The position numbers and the translations under genes were made by a program. A stretch of 64,000 bases of DNA from Vanessa cardui. Taxonomy: Eukaryota > Arthropoda > Insecta > Lepidoptera > Nymphalidae. Under the pieces are notes generated by a model. The model ran no database searches and was not told where the DNA came from. It saw only the letters and a program-made list of their open reading frames with translations. Shown here one piece after another: positions 1-12,987 of this stretch. The stretch is from the NCBI RefSeq assembly GCF_905220365.1, contig NC_061126.1:1488001-1552000 (forward strand), given 5' to 3'. Position 1 is the first letter of the stretch, and every line of letters begins with the position of its first letter.

Positions 1-500
1 GTACATATTCGTAGCGGATAAAGAGAGTACAATATGTCTTGTGTAGCTGGCTAGATCACTTGAAATCAAATCCAATGTCAGGCATCAAGACTAAAATATT
101 TAAGCGAAATAGTTCTTGAAATCTAAATCCATACAATTTTACGGTGGTAAAAAGGAAATGGTTTAATAAAAAGTTTCAGCTGCAAATCTCATTAATAAAT
201 GCTAAGTGTATTTCGGATTAAGCTCCCCCTAATACATACATTTAAGCGAGACTTGACGCAATGATTTCAATGCACTGGATGTGTAAGACTGAGCATCCAT
301 TTATTTATTGCTATGAAGCGCGATCTGTCAATAATTATATAACATTAATATACAGTGAACAACCTTAGTTTGAAACAAATGTCTTTATTTCTGCAGTTAA
401 TATGTAGGTCTGTCTTATAAACCTATCTTCGAAACCAAACGTTAATATAATGTTTGATTCCGAAACTTACTTGGAAGCTGTAAAGTAAAAAGTAAAGTAA

Positions 501-636
501 CATCCTGTAAATTTCTCACTGCTGTAAGAAGAGGAGGCCTCTTCCATTAAAGATAGGGTTTGGAACCTATTCCACCACGCTGTTCCAATGCGGGTTGGTG
601 GAATGCACATGCGGCAGAACTTCGATGAAATTAGAA
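501..636 (-). repeat. tRNA-derived SINE (family 1) 3'-end fragment
   Basis: Matches the 3' half of the family 1 SINE in reverse orientation (bottom-strand order ...aacccgcattggaacagcg, then ggcctctt): contains tattccaccacgctgttccaa and gcgggttggtggaatgcaca. The tRNA-like head is absent and the copy is diverged. Confidence 0.8.
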
Positions 637-840
637 ACAAAAGAACAAAATAGATTTTAATTGAAACTTTTTTTTTAAAATAAATTTTTGAAGTTGCATT
701 TTTGAAAAATTTTGAAAAAAACTAAAAACGTGATGACTCAAAAATGGTTCAGTTTTGGATTATGCATATGGGGGTTAGAATTATTGCAAATAGTCACCCC
801 TATCACCTCCTAATGGATATACGTCGAGTTACCAATAACC

Positions 841-843
<3 letters not shown>

Positions 844-877
<34 letters not shown>
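844..877. repeat. (TA)17 microsatellite
   Basis: Uninterrupted TA dinucleotide run of 34 bases. Confidence 0.98.
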
Positions 878-880
<3 letters not shown>

Positions 881-1210
881 GTGCTATGCTTTTCTTTTTC
901 GGTTGTGTTTTTTTGTAGATTAACTAGTATATACTTTTTTCTTATTGGTCCCGTTGTGTGCCGGTTGAACGGTCAGTGAGTCAGTGTAACAAAATGCGCA
1001 AAGAATATAACATCTTTGTTCCTAAGGTTTGATATTTTAAATCCATACGAATTGATGAAAACAATAAATTAAGAAAAGCTTAAAACAATACTGATTATAA
1101 TAAAAAATAAGAGGGGAAAGTCGCTTGAAGGGGGCGTAAGTAGCGGTTTCTCCTTACGTGAAGATTTCTGCTATTTCAATAACTTCATTTCAAAATGAAA
1201 ACCATGTCAT

Positions 1211-1420
1211 GTCAAAATCAAAATATGCTTTATTCAAGTAGGCATCAATTATATTAAGTGAAGCTACCAGTGGTTCGGAATGCAGATTCTACCGAGAAAA
1301 TCCGGCAAAAAATCAGTACTTTTTTTTTCAATATCTAAAAGTACAAAGTCATTTCAATTGACTACTATATGTATGTAATATACCTTGCTTAGAAGTCATC
1401 ACGTATTAGCTCTATATGTT
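1211..1420 (-). repeat. Lepidopteran retroelement tail (TTTTGAT-ended family), copy 1
   Basis: Reverse-oriented copy containing ttattcaagtaggcat, gattctaccgagaaaatccgg and the tail complement tcaaaatcaaaata. The same order of blocks recurs at 2372, 14648, 38950, 50768, 60890 and 61396. Non-coding; probably a SINE or the 3' end of a non-LTR element. Confidence 0.8.
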
Positions 1421-2371
1421 TTCTATTTTGTATCGAATAATATGCCTTCTTTACCAATGCATTTTTTTACAAACGATTTAATAATAAAAATGTGAATTTA
1501 TGAAACGGCAGATACAAATATCTGTGAAATTTTATTATAAAATCGCATACCTCGCCGCAAGAAGGATTTATTTTCATAATCACGATGAATGACAAATGTA
1601 GATTTATTAAAAATACCCAAAGAAATAAAGATGGATCATCCTTGAACATACATTCAATGCCAATATTCATATCTATCGTCAAACTCCTAGTCACTTAGAG
1701 CAGCTCGTAAAAATATATCGCTCTCATTCGAGCTAGGAATTCAGTGGATATTACCTTAGAATTCGTAAACCCCACACGGAATTCAAACAAAGGTGAGAGA
1801 GATAACAGATTAAAAATGTACGAGTGTGAAACCGTGTTCACACAGGCGATCCCTCATTAGTAACTGACAGCTTGTCCCCAGCACGACGTAGCGCTATATC
1901 AATGGATGTTTAACCCTGCCATTGTGCAGCCGTCTGTTACACCGTGTCTTATTTAAAAAAAAAAACAATTTTACTGTATTAATATTTGCATATTATATTG
2001 TTACTTATGTTGTAGCTAGACTGTGTAAGCTTTACTATGAAAAAAAATGATAAGTAGATTAAACATTTTTTTTTATAGTTTATAAAGACAGAGCAACAAC
2101 ACAAATTAAAGCTGATATCTCGGGCCATTTGGATTGGCGCTTTAAGAAGTATTAACCATTCCTTACATCCAAATACTACCAATATGGCAAAAAAATTGAT
2201 GGGACATATGTATTTGCTGGATCGTAAAAAAATCCAAACTCAGACATAATTATACAAAGTAGTTCAGTAGCCTTACATATAACATAATTGGAGTGTCTGA
2301 TAACAATATTGAAATTAGTGCTTTTCATTAAATGCCGTATTTTTAATATATGTCCATACGATACATTGACC

Positions 2372-2612
2372 AATTAAAATCAAAATAAACTTTATTCAAG
2401 TAGGCTTTTACAAGCACTTTTGAATCGTCATTTTACAATTAAGTGAAGCTACCACCTGTTCGGAAAGTAGATTCTACCGAGAAGAACCGGCAAGAAACTC
2501 AGTAGTTAATCTTTTTTAACATTTAAAAAATACAAAGTCATGACAGTTAAATACAATTATTTGAATTAATATATCCTGCTTGGAAGTCAACAGGTATTAA
2601 CTCCACGGTTTT
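2372..2612 (-). repeat. TTTTGAT-ended retroelement tail, copy 2
   Basis: Fuller reverse copy: aaaatcaaaataaactttat, gcacttttgaatcgtcat, attctaccgagaagaaccgg and tcctgcttggaagtcaacag in order. Confidence 0.85.
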
Positions 2613-5600
2613 TTATCATCTATAAAATCTATAGAAAAAGCATAGCGACTAGATAGATTTTGACGCGACTATCACTTGTAGCTGAAGTATTAAGGAGTAA
2701 ATCCGTTGTCACGTCGTGTACTTCGCATCAACGACTTAATATCACAAAAGCTGCCTAATACCGAATTATTTTATAGTAAAATTTCCGAATTGAACAATAA
2801 CTTTTTTGTTTAATTCAAACGTGAAATTACGGGTACAGCTTCAGCACAGCAGTTGTTAATAAGTCTAAGGCGAGTTAATATTTATATTTAAAAATATATG
2901 TATTAGTAATTTCTCCTCTGCTGAGTGCTCATTAAATTCTCACAAGATTTACTTTAATTATCTAACTTGATAAGTTCTGATAAATTGTAAGTGGATTTTG
3001 TGGTAAAGTTATGACAACGTATTTTTATTAAAATACTTAATTTATTATTACTGAGTATTAAGTCGTTTCATTAATTTTATATTACTACGGTCCTTGGCCG
3101 TCGTTTTCTTATGTTGAAATTATTTATATCCAAATTATGTATAAACGTATAAAATAAATAACAATTTCAACTTAAATCAAGTTTAAATATCATACATTAT
3201 TCAATTTTTTTTTACAAACCCAATCGAATAGTCATTATACTACACTTCTATTTACACGGATTTTTTATTATAATATTTTGTTGTATAATCTTAATAATGA
3301 ATTTCGTGGCATAATGAGTGAAATTAACAATATCAGATATTGAAAAATTATCTAAATGGCAAACCATCATACGAGCTATCTAACGTACTGGAGTGTACAA
3401 CTGCCCTTATTAATTTATTGGTCATTTTCCGTGTTTTATATCCCTATTAGACGCACAAGGTAATAAACTATTGTTACCAGAGTTATAATGAATAACAATG
3501 AATGAACATAAGATAAAGTCGCAGGCGTAAACTAGCTTATATTATAAATCAAAAACAACTATATTCTAAAAGAGTATCACACCAGAGCTCTCGTTTTAAT
3601 ACATAATTTTTTTGATGGGAAATTAAATTATTAAATTATGTTTATTTTTATAAGGTAACGGTGTCACACGTGGCCGACAAGCGTAAGCCAGTCGCGCACC
3701 GAGATAATTTGATTACGTATGCATTAAGTGCATTTCCATTCCCCTGTGGGGCGCATATCTGAGATCTCTTTCGGATCGGACGATGTGACTTAACGACTTC
3801 GAATCGCAATGCACTCAGCCTCGACACGATCAAAACTTGTCACTATAATAAAAATAAATGCCCTATCAGTGACACAGATTGTTTTACAAGGAATTGTTGA
3901 AATGGAATAATATTTACTACAGGCAGTGCTTTTCCAAGGTCTTTGGAAGGAAGTTCTATTGAAGAGTAAACTGGTATAGATCATCCCTCTCTTTTTATTT
4001 GATTTTGTCTCTTTCTATTGTATACGGTTTCATTTAACATTTAACTTATTTGTTGGTATTATTTTATTTCAGACGAGAGACACACAGTTTTGTTATTGTC
4101 ATTTAGTGTTGTAAAACTCATTCATCATTTATTTCACCTCTACATGGTATACTGAGAGAAAAATTAAATGTAACACATTCACAACATAGTAGAGAACACT
4201 GATCATTTTAAAGGTATGTAATGTGATGTATCTAGACACGCGGTAGCGTCAGCCAAGTTCAGGTAACAGAACTGGCGAGTAGCACCCTGTGTTATTTTAC
4301 ACGAACCATTTGGAGCCACTTTTGACGCCTTAAAGAACTAGCCAAGTCAGATCTTAGTCTACAATACATTATTCTAAGTTATAAGGAGAAATGTTATATT
4401 ATGTAGTATTAAATGAATTTCAGGAAGGATAATGGAACTTGGCAGCCATTTAGATCTCACTTCTTTTATCATTGAAGTCAACAATCAAAGTATATTTCAT
4501 AATACTGAACTTGGTTCTCATTTTACATTTATGTTTTTGATGGGATTGTAAATAAACACATTTTTTCTCAATACATTACAAACCCTGGCTGAACTCTACG
4601 AGATAGAACAAAATGATGTACTACAGAATATTTTATATTGAATATCTTATACAGGTCTATACAAAATTCGCGATTGTATATATCTATCTCTTACCCATAA
4701 TGACCATTTTAATTATTTACTTTTTACGATAAATTGTTCGTATTTAAATATATCTTCAAGAATATATTCACTTTATTGGTGAGAAATTTCAATCACGTAA
4801 AAAATTATTGCATTTAAATTATAAGCGAAATGTGTATATATATTTCGTAGTACTCAATTCTTACTTCTCAAGGAAGTCAGTTGTGGTAAGCATGGCATTA
4901 TCAGCATTAAGTAATTTATCTTTTGACAAATGAAAAAGTTTAAATTCCAATTCCATTTAATAGTCGTTTAGCCCATTCCTTATAGTTCATAATGTATTCC
5001 ACATTCAGTTAACAATCTCCACCGACTTTGCTTAAAACCTCTTTGAAAATCGAATAAATTGTTTTTTTTTTTTTTTAATATTAAAGAATATTTAGAACTG
5101 TTATCATAAGTCAAGTTAAATTTTATTCAATCCATTCTAAAATACAGATCACGATGAATACTGACACTTATGTAGTTCTAATTATGTGTATCAAGAACAA
5201 GTTGAATATATTTTTTAAATTTGTTTTTATTAATACCAGTATTCAGATCATATGGTGTAGGACTATGTAATAGTAATTTGTAAGTATAATATCTTGTGCC
5301 ATTTAACAGTATTCACGTTTCAAGTTTTTAAAATAAACAATAAACAACAGTATTTAAAAAGCAGCATATAGCTACGGTCAGATGAAATGTTCATAAGTAG
5401 CTCAAAATTGTGAACAAAGAGAAAACAATCCTAAGCCATGTTTTCCAGTTACAAATTAGAAAAAAAATCATTACATAAAGAAAAGAATACTTTATTTTAT
5501 GTAAAATAAATTACTGATCAATAAATTAGACCAGTAACTTCCACTTTATATCTGTTGTATAAGTTATGTATTATTAATATATATTTTATTTATTGTCTCT

Positions 5601-6681
5601 ATACAAACAGACTCACAATCTTTTCGATATTAATATAAAAATAGATAGCTATTTAAAACCGGATATCATATTTGATAAATGTTCCCCGCTTACAAAGACA
5701 GACGCCCCTTTCCCCACCATTATGGCAGGTAAGCATGCAACGATATCATTTTAGTTTCGGGTCGCTTATTTTAAAATATCGTTTAAAATATATTGCATGA
5801 TTTTTTATCTGTTAATTTGTCACATTATTACTGGTATATGACATGAAATCGTATAATATGTAATGAAACAATTCTTATGCACCTACTTTTAAGATTAAAT
5901 ATATTTAATATAACATTTTGCCTGCAGATATACTTTTTATGTGTTTTTAATTTTTTGTACTTGAAATAATAGTTTATAATTTTTATACATATGTAATGTA
6001 TGTAATTTGCCTTGTATATATTTAACGAGTTTATTCAATTTTAACCCCTGCATATGTGTCTTTAAATTAAGCAACTGTCCCGATTCTTTAGTTAGGTTTT
6101 CCTGTGTTATTGTTTGTTTCCAGTTTATCTGAAGATTGCTAAAACAAAAATGATAATAAATACATTGTAAGACGAATAAAACAAATTATTAATTTTTAAG
6201 TTTCTTACATGAGCTCGTTAAAGAAAATATAAAAAAAAAATCTAAATCGAATTTTCTATTGCATGTTATTAAACAAAATAAGTTCCTTAGAAAAACAAGA
6301 TTTTAAATTAATGTTTATAAAGTTCAATAATTATACAATACTAACAGATATTTACATGTTTGTCTACACGTACATAGGAAAGATGGCTATTAATAAATTT
6401 TCATTTTGTAAAGCCTTAAAATGTTACAAGTTATTATTAATATCCCGATTTCACTGCGTTATTCATCGTCTACAGTTTTCATCGTCATTGAAACAACGTG
6501 TGGAAATCATGCCTCGGACCGATGACAACACGTTTGTAGTATTCCTGAAATACGTCGAACATTTCATAATAAATCAAACTATAAATTTAATATTAAAAAT
6601 ACTATGAACAATTACAAATTATTTCTAGACTATTAGTTAGTGTTATCAAGATTATATGATTAACAATTAATCTCAAAACAC

Positions 6682-6940
6682 GCCTCCTCTCCCATTAAGG
6701 AGGGGGTTTGGAACATATTCCACCACGCTGTTCCAATGCGCGTTGGTGGTATGCACATGTGGCAGAATTTCAATGAAATTAGATACATGCAGGTTTCCTC
6801 ACGATGTTTTCCTTCACCGCCGAGCACGAGATGAATTATAAACACAATTAAAGCACATACATATATGTATATGGTGGTGCTTGCCTGGGTTTGAACCCGA
6901 AATCATCGATTAATATGCACGCGTTCTAATCACTGGGCTC
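6682..6940 (-). repeat. tRNA-derived SINE (family 1), older copy in tandem unit 1
   Basis: Reverse-oriented SINE remnant with the diagnostic cattaaggagggggtttgg variant, also found in unit 2 at about 9980. It contains the cacgatgttttccttcaccg block and a decayed tRNA-like head (cactgggctc). Confidence 0.85.
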
Positions 6941-6962
6941 AACTAATTAGTATCATTGATTT

Positions 6963-7130
6963 CCGGCTTAAAGAGTGAATGAGTCAAATACTATAGGCAC
7001 GGGACATAAGATTTTAGTTACCAAGTTTGGTGGCACATTGTTAACATAATAATTGCTTCAAATTTCATTTGGGAGCCAATGTATATATGCATGATACGGT
7101 TACCATCAGGTATCACACGATTATCAAAAA
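6963..7130 (+). repeat. Retroelement 3' fragment (gagtgagtcagtgt family) in unit 1
   Basis: Diverged match to the block at 34335-34620 (ttaaagagtgaatgagtcaa, gacataagattttagttacc, ttggtggcacattg, accatcaggt). The unit 2 counterpart is at 10440-10605. Confidence 0.65.
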
Positions 7131-7949
7131 TGTAATAAAAAAAATCTGTTAAATACATATAATATACAAAAAAAAAATTATTGAAATAGATGCAAAAATA
7201 TTTACTTTCATACAGTATTCAATTGGAAATCTGAAATGATTTTTAATGTAATAAAAAATATTATATTTTAAATGTAATAATAAGATCAAAAATTTCGTGT
7301 ACCGCAGTAATTAAGGCCTCGTTTGATAATTTGTAGTGATCTTGAAAGATAGCGTGACGGTAGCTCGCTTGTAACGATACATTAACTCATCGTCCATTTT
7401 TATTTCCAGCTTAATACCCGTAAATGAAAATAAGCAAGTCGAATTTCATGTTTCGTATCACGTAAGCTTGAGAAACGATAAAGTTTTAACGTCGTCATTA
7501 CTACAAATGTATTAATTTATATCTCATTGCAATCTTATATCTATATAATTCAGAGATTAAATGAATTCGATTAATTTTCAAATTATTGTTATTTTGCATG
7601 ATTCATCAGACAATAAAAATGCAATTTTGTATTTATGAAACTTTTCAACTTTAAAACCAACGTCAGTGACTATGAGTGTAAATTATCTGGCGTATGTTTT
7701 CAAAGAAACTGTCTAACGAAAATACCCAAGCAATTCTTCCTCCATTCAAGAGTATCAATAAATACTTGCAGAATGATATCATTGTCCAACGAACCTCGTA
7801 TAGGCTATCTCAAGGGTGGTCTGGGAAATAATCTCAAATACTTAATCTCAGTTGCGTGAATTTAGCCCTGACGAAACTCAACGTATCTTAACGTAAGTGT
7901 GTTGAAAATCCATGCAGATATAATAAATAATGCATGTAATAAATAAATT

Positions 7950-8450
7950 TAAATATTTGTCCAATATTGTACAACATCACATTCATTACTTTGATCCCAA
8001 TGTAAGTAACTAAAGCACTTGTGTTATGTTGTCTTAAATTTTCGCAATTACACATTGAAATAAAACTAGCTATAACGGATTTGAATCGCGTATATTAATT
8101 ATTTTTAACATCCCGACGTTTCGAGCACTTTACAGCGTTCGTGGTCACGGGTAGACTGACACAGTCTACCCGTAAAAAATAATTATTAATAAAATTATTA
8201 GTAAAATAAAAAAATATTATTAAAATGATTAATATACGCGATTCAAATCCGCTATAGCTAGTTTTATTTCACTTGTGTTATGGAAAATCAGAAGTAACGA
8301 TAGTACCACAAACACCCAGACCCAAGACAATATAAAACTAATTACATTTTTCTAATTCGACTCAGTCGGGATCAGAGCTCGGGAAATCGGAATCGCGTAC
8401 CCATGAAAACTGGTTACACACTAGACGACTACGGAGGTCGTATATACGTA
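7950..8450 (-). repeat. tRNA-derived SINE (family 2) interrupted by a foldback insertion, unit 1
   Basis: Two halves, 7950-8028 and 8271-8450, reconstitute one reverse-oriented family 2 SINE: ttactttgatcccaatgtaa ... acttgtgttatggaaaatca ... acacccagacccaagacaat ... tagacgactacggaggtcg. The breakpoint carries a direct 12-base duplication, acttgtgttatg. Confidence 0.88.
8029..8270. mobile_element. Foldback (MITE-like) element inside a SINE, unit 1
   Basis: A 242-base insert flanked by direct repeats of acttgtgttatg at 8017-8028 and 8271-8282. Arms of about 45 bases at 8057-8101 and 8228-8270 are inverted copies (gaaataaaactagctataac ... and its complement). The centre has gacgtttcgagcactttaca and a perfect 11-base hairpin, acgggtagact/agtctacccgt, at 8147-8173. 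There is no coding capacity; it must have been mobilised in trans, or it is a structural insertion. Confidence 0.8.
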
Positions 8451-9515
8451 TTACATTATTTTTAAATCGTTTAAACTAAAGTAGCACATAACAAAAAAAG
8501 GAAAATCGTATGACAAATATAGGGGATTGTGGTTCTATATTGTTTGGTCTTTGGCCTATTTATACATATTATATTCAACAATAACTGACTCTCAAGTCAA
8601 GTCATATATTCCAGTCAATTCCATTTGTGAATTTAAATTATTTACGCTATTATAGGAAGTCTGAACGGTCACAGATAGATCAATGCGATTCAGTAAATCA
8701 GAAGCTTGATATAAACCGTTGTTTGCATAAGAAGATTGTTGACATCCTTTGTGTGACGTCTTCCATAGTTCTGAATAATACAATATAATATTTTGAAGCA
8801 ATGAAATACACTTGAAACATACAATTTGATTCGCTTTGAGAAACATATATGATTCTGTTATTTATAGGGATAAGATTGCTCAATGGACGGAATACTTAAT
8901 CTAAAATTCAGTCGGCTTCACAAATGTCTTTTGATTTTATGATATAAGTTATATTTGTAAATAAATTCTTAGTCAAAGTAATATTGGCAAATTTGAAACG
9001 GGACGCTATGTACATTTCGATTTTCATACGTCTTAATAGAATAAAGCGCTTAGAAATAAGTGTGGCCACCTGTTGACCACTGAGTAAATACACTGGTGAG
9101 GAAGTATGACGGGTGGTTAGGGTCACCACACACGCACACCAACATGATACTAATTTTGGCTAGAATCGGTGTCTATATGCTAAAATGATCTAAGCCTACA
9201 GGTATATAACAGAAAAAAGGAACATTAAAAGGTGGTTTTTTAAATAATTTATAGTAAAATAAAAGTAAAAAAATAAATGAATGTGTATGGAATGAAACAA
9301 ATAAAAAAATTTATGCTGTTAATAAATTGAATAGCTGATTAATTTTTCGATATTATCATAAAAATGTAATATAATGTATATAAATAAAAAAAATAGTTTG
9401 AGCGTCAATATTACGTAAAGAATTAAAACACATGAGCAATCCAATGTTTCTAGGCGTTGGGGACTACTCACCATACTTCATTTTTCTGTTGGCTTGCTTA
9501 ATAATAATAATAATA

Positions 9516-9620
9516 AAGAAAAAAATCGATGAAAGTTGGTTCCAGAGAGTTGGGCAGAAATGTCTTAAAAATCGTGCTGTAGTGGATTTTTTGACATCTA
9601 GAGGGTGCGGATGAAACTTG
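9516..9620 (-). pseudogene. CR1/Jockey-like LINE fragment, unit 1
   Basis: Reverse-oriented, diverged copy of the segment encoding the end of the LINE at 13998-14225: tggttccagagagttgggca, gaaatgtcttaaaaatcg and tggattttttgacatctaga parallel the complement of 14030-14100. The forward open frame here (60 codons from 9432) is antisense to the LINE, not a gene. The unit 2 copy is at 12988-13092. Confidence 0.6.
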
Positions 9621-9940
9621 GAATATTGACAAGATAACCGAAGACGAAATTCAGCAGCTGGAATTCGGAATCAAAAGCATAACATCATAAAAAAATTAAA
9701 ATCAAATTCTGTATTTTTGTACTGCCATCCCATCAGATTTTGATAGTGAGGATAAATATATACATATATGTTCACACACTTATGCACTGAAATATATTAT
9801 TGACTAGATGGCTAAAAAGAAATCGTGACAGAGGTCAGCAGAACATGAGCTACGCCAACATAATAAGGCGAGGTTATACTTTATTAAGCACCTTCAATAG
9901 ACAGTCAACAAAAGACACAACAGCCAGTAGACAGACAGTA

Positions 9941-10413
9941 ACAGCCTGTAAATTACCCACTGCTGGGCTAATGCCTCCTATTCCATTAAGGAGGGGGTTT
10001 GGAACATATTCCACCATGCTGTACCAATGCGGGTTGGTGGAATGCACAACAACAACAACAACAACAGCCTGTAAATTCCCACTGCTGGGCTAAAGGCCTC
10101 CTCTCCCTTTGAGGAGAAGGTTTGGAACATATTCCACCACGCTGTTCCAATGCGGGTTGGTGGAATACACATGTGGCAGAATTTCTATGAAATTTGTCAC
10201 ATGCAGGTTTCCTCACGATGTTTTCCTTCACCGCTGAGCACGAGATGAATTATAAAGACAAATTAAGCACATGAATCAGCGGTGCTTGCCTGAGTTTGAA
10301 CCCGCAATCATCGGTTAAGATGCACACATTCTAACCACTGGGCCATCTCGACTCCTATAAATGGAATGCACATGTGGCAGAATTTCAATGAAATTAGACA
10401 CAGCCATCTCGGC
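9941..10413 (-). repeat. Older SINE (family 1) of unit 2, split by a younger SINE
   Basis: Parts 9941-10047 and 10362-10413 are the unit 2 counterpart of the SINE at 6682-6940; they share cattaaggagggggtttgg and ggctcaactaattag at its end. The middle is deleted and a second SINE occupies 10048-10361. Confidence 0.85.
10048..10361 (-). mobile_element. Full-length tRNA-derived SINE (family 1) nested in an older copy
   Basis: Reverse orientation: (TTG)n tail at the left, tRNA-like head at the right with an A-box-like tggcccagtgg and B-box-like ggttcaaactc. It is flanked by the target-site duplication tggaatgcac at 10038-10047 and 10362-10371, inside the older SINE. It is absent from unit 1, so it inserted after the duplication, or was lost from unit 1. 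Confidence 0.93.
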
Positions 10414-10439
10414 TCAACTAATTAGTATTATTGATTTCC

Positions 10440-10605
10440 GGCTTAAAGAGTGAATGAACCAATACTATAAACACATCTGGACATAAGATTTCAGTTACCA
10501 ATTTTGGTGACTCATTGATAATATAAGAAATTGCTTAAAATTTCATTTGGGAGCCAATGTATATATGCATGATACGGTACCATCAGGTATCACACGATTA
10601 TCAAA
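10440..10605 (+). repeat. Retroelement 3' fragment in unit 2
   Basis: Counterpart of 6963-7130 with many substitutions and small indels, in contrast to the near identity of the rest of the unit. Confidence 0.6.
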
Positions 10606-11429
10606 AATGTAATAAAAAAATCTGTTAAATACATATAATATACAAAGAAAAAAAATATTATTGAAATAGATGCAAAAATATATTTACTTTCATACAGTAT
10701 TCATTTGGAAATCTGAAATGATTTTTAATGTAATAAAAAATATTATTTTTTTAAATGTAATAATAAGACCAAAAATTTCATGTACCTCAGTAATTAAGGC
10801 CTCGTTTGATAATTTGTAGTGATCTTGAAAGTTAGCGTGACGGTAGCTCGCTTGTAACGATACATTAACTCATCGTTCATTTTTATTTCCAGCTTAATAC
10901 TCGTAAATGAAAATAAGTAAGTCGAATTTCATGTTTCGTATCACGTAAGCTTGAGAAACGATAAAGTTTTAACGTCGTCATCACTACAAATGTATTTTAT
11001 ATCTCATTGCAATCTTATATCTTTATAATTCAGAGATTAAATGAATTCGATTAATTTTCAAATTATTGTTATTTTGCATGATTCATCAGACAATAAAAAT
11101 GCAATTTTGTATTTATGAAACTTTTCAACTTTAAAACCAACGTCAGTGACTATGAGTGTAAATTATCTGGCGTATGTTTTCAAAGAAACTGTCTAACGAA
11201 AATACCCAAGCAGTTCTTCCTCCATTCAAGAGTATCATAAATACTTGCAGAATGATATCATTGTCCAACGAACCTCGTATAGGCTATCTCAAGGGTGGTC
11301 TGGGAAATAATCTCAAATACTTAATCTCAGTTGCGTGAATTTAGCCCTGACGAAACTCAACGTATCTTAACGTAAGTGTGTTGAAAATCCATGCAGATAT
11401 AATAAATAATGCATGTAATAAATAAATTT

Positions 11430-11922
11430 AAATATTTGTCCAATATTGTACAACATCACATTCATTACTTTGATCCCAATGTAAGTAACTAAAGCACTTG
11501 TGTTATGTTGTCTTAAATTTTCGCAATTACACATTGAAATAAAACTAGCTATAACGGATTTGAATCGCGTATATTAATTATTTTTAACATCCCGACGTTT
11601 CGAGCACTTTACAGCGTTCGTGGTCACGTGACACAGTCTACCCGTAAAAAATAATTATTAATAAAATTATTAGTAAAATAAAAAAATATTATTAAAATTA
11701 TTAATATACGCGATTCAAATCCGCTATAGCTAGTTTTATTTCACTTGTGTTATGGAAAATCAGAAGTAACGATAGTACCACAAACACCCAGACCCAAGAC
11801 AATATAAAACTAATTACATTTTTCTAATTCGACTCAGTCGGGATCAGAGCTCGGGAAATCGGAATCGCGTACCCATGAAAACTGGTTACACACTAGACGA
11901 CTACGGAGGTCGTATATACGTA
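11430..11922 (-). repeat. SINE family 2 interrupted by a foldback insertion, unit 2
   Basis: Duplicate of 7950-8450. Same insertion point and the same 12-base direct repeat at 11496-11507 and 11743-11754, so the foldback insertion predates the tandem duplication. Confidence 0.88.
11508..11742. mobile_element. Foldback element, unit 2 copy with a damaged central hairpin
   Basis: A 235-base copy of 8029-8270. Seven bases are missing at the central hairpin: gtggtcacgtgacacagtct replaces the longer unit 1 sequence, which removes the left hairpin arm. Confidence 0.8.
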
Positions 11923-12987
11923 TTACATTATTTTTAAATCGTTTAAACTAAAGTAGCACATAACAAAAAAAGGAAAATCGTATGACAAATATAGGGGATT
12001 GTGGTTCTATATTGTTTGGTCTTTGGCCTATTTATACATATTATATTCAACAATAACTGACTCTCAAGTCAAGTCATATATTCCAGTCAATTCCATTTGT
12101 GAATTTAAATTATTTACGCTATTATAGGAAGTCTGAACGGTCACAGATAGATCAATGCGATTCAGTAAATCAGAAGCTTGATATAAACCGTTGTTTGCAT
12201 AAGAAGATTGTTGACATCCTTTGTGTGACGTCTTCCATAGTTCTGAATAATACAATATAATATTTTGAAGCAATGAAATACACTTGAAACATACAATTTG
12301 ATTCGCTTTGAGAAACATATATGATTCTGTTATTTATAGGGATAAGATTGCTCAATGGACGGAATACTTAATCTAAAATTCAGTCGGCTTCACAAATGTC
12401 TTTTGATTTTATGATATAAGTTATATTTGTAAATAAATTCTTAGTCAAAGTAATATTGGCAAATTTGAAACGGGACGCTATGTACATTTCGATTTTCATA
12501 CGTCTTAATAGAATAAAGCGCTTAGAAATAAGTGTGGCCACCTGTTGACCACTGAGTAAATACACTGGTGAGGAAGTATGACGGGTGGTTAGGGTCACCA
12601 CACACGCACACCAACATGATACTAATTTTGGCTAGAATCGGTGTCTATATGCTAAAATGATCTAAGCCTACAGGTATATAACAGAAAAAAGGAACATTAA
12701 AAGGTGGTTTTTTAAATAATTTATAGTAAAATAAAAGTAAAAAAATAAATGAATGTGTATGGAATGAAACAAATAAAAAAATTTATGCTGTTAATAAATT
12801 GAATAGCTGATTAATTTTTCGATATTATCATAAAAATGTAATATAATGTATATAAATAAAAAAAATAGTTTGAGCGTCAATATTACGTAAAGAATTAAAA
12901 CACATGAGCAATCCAATGTTTCTAGGCGTTGGGGACTACTCACCATACTTCATTTTTCTGTTGGCTTGCTTAATAATAATAATAATA

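Larger units (their letters stand above)
1..6660. other. Gene-free AT-rich flank
   Basis: No exon-like segment with splice sites and family similarity was found on either strand. Apart from the separately listed SINE fragment, LINE-tail fragments and microsatellite, it is unstructured AT-rich DNA. A GC-richer patch at 3655-3835 has an open minus frame of 61 codons without recognisable similarity. A piece around 957-1035 resembles the lepidopteran repeat containing gagtgagtcagtgtaac. Confidence 0.5.
6682..9916. repeat. Tandem duplication, unit 1
   Basis: Repeated at 9941-13388. From about 7560 to 9916 the two units align with an offset of 3,480 falling to 3,472 and show only a few indels or substitutions. 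From 6960 to 7560 the copies differ at many positions. Unit 1 holds an old SINE, a family 2 SINE split by a foldback insertion, a LINE fragment, and small open frames duplicated with the unit. Confidence 0.95.

Noticed and set aside
3648..3833. 61-codon minus-strand frame in a GC-richer patch
   Set aside because: No domain, no splice context and no family similarity; left as unassigned sequence.
8592..8846. 84-codon minus-strand frame, duplicated at 12064-12318
   Set aside because: Present twice only because of the tandem duplication; no domain, AT-rich, and no splice or promoter support.
9432..9614. 60-codon plus-strand frame, duplicated at 12904-13086
   Set aside because: Perfect duplication is explained by the tandem units, and its second half is antisense to a LINE fragment.
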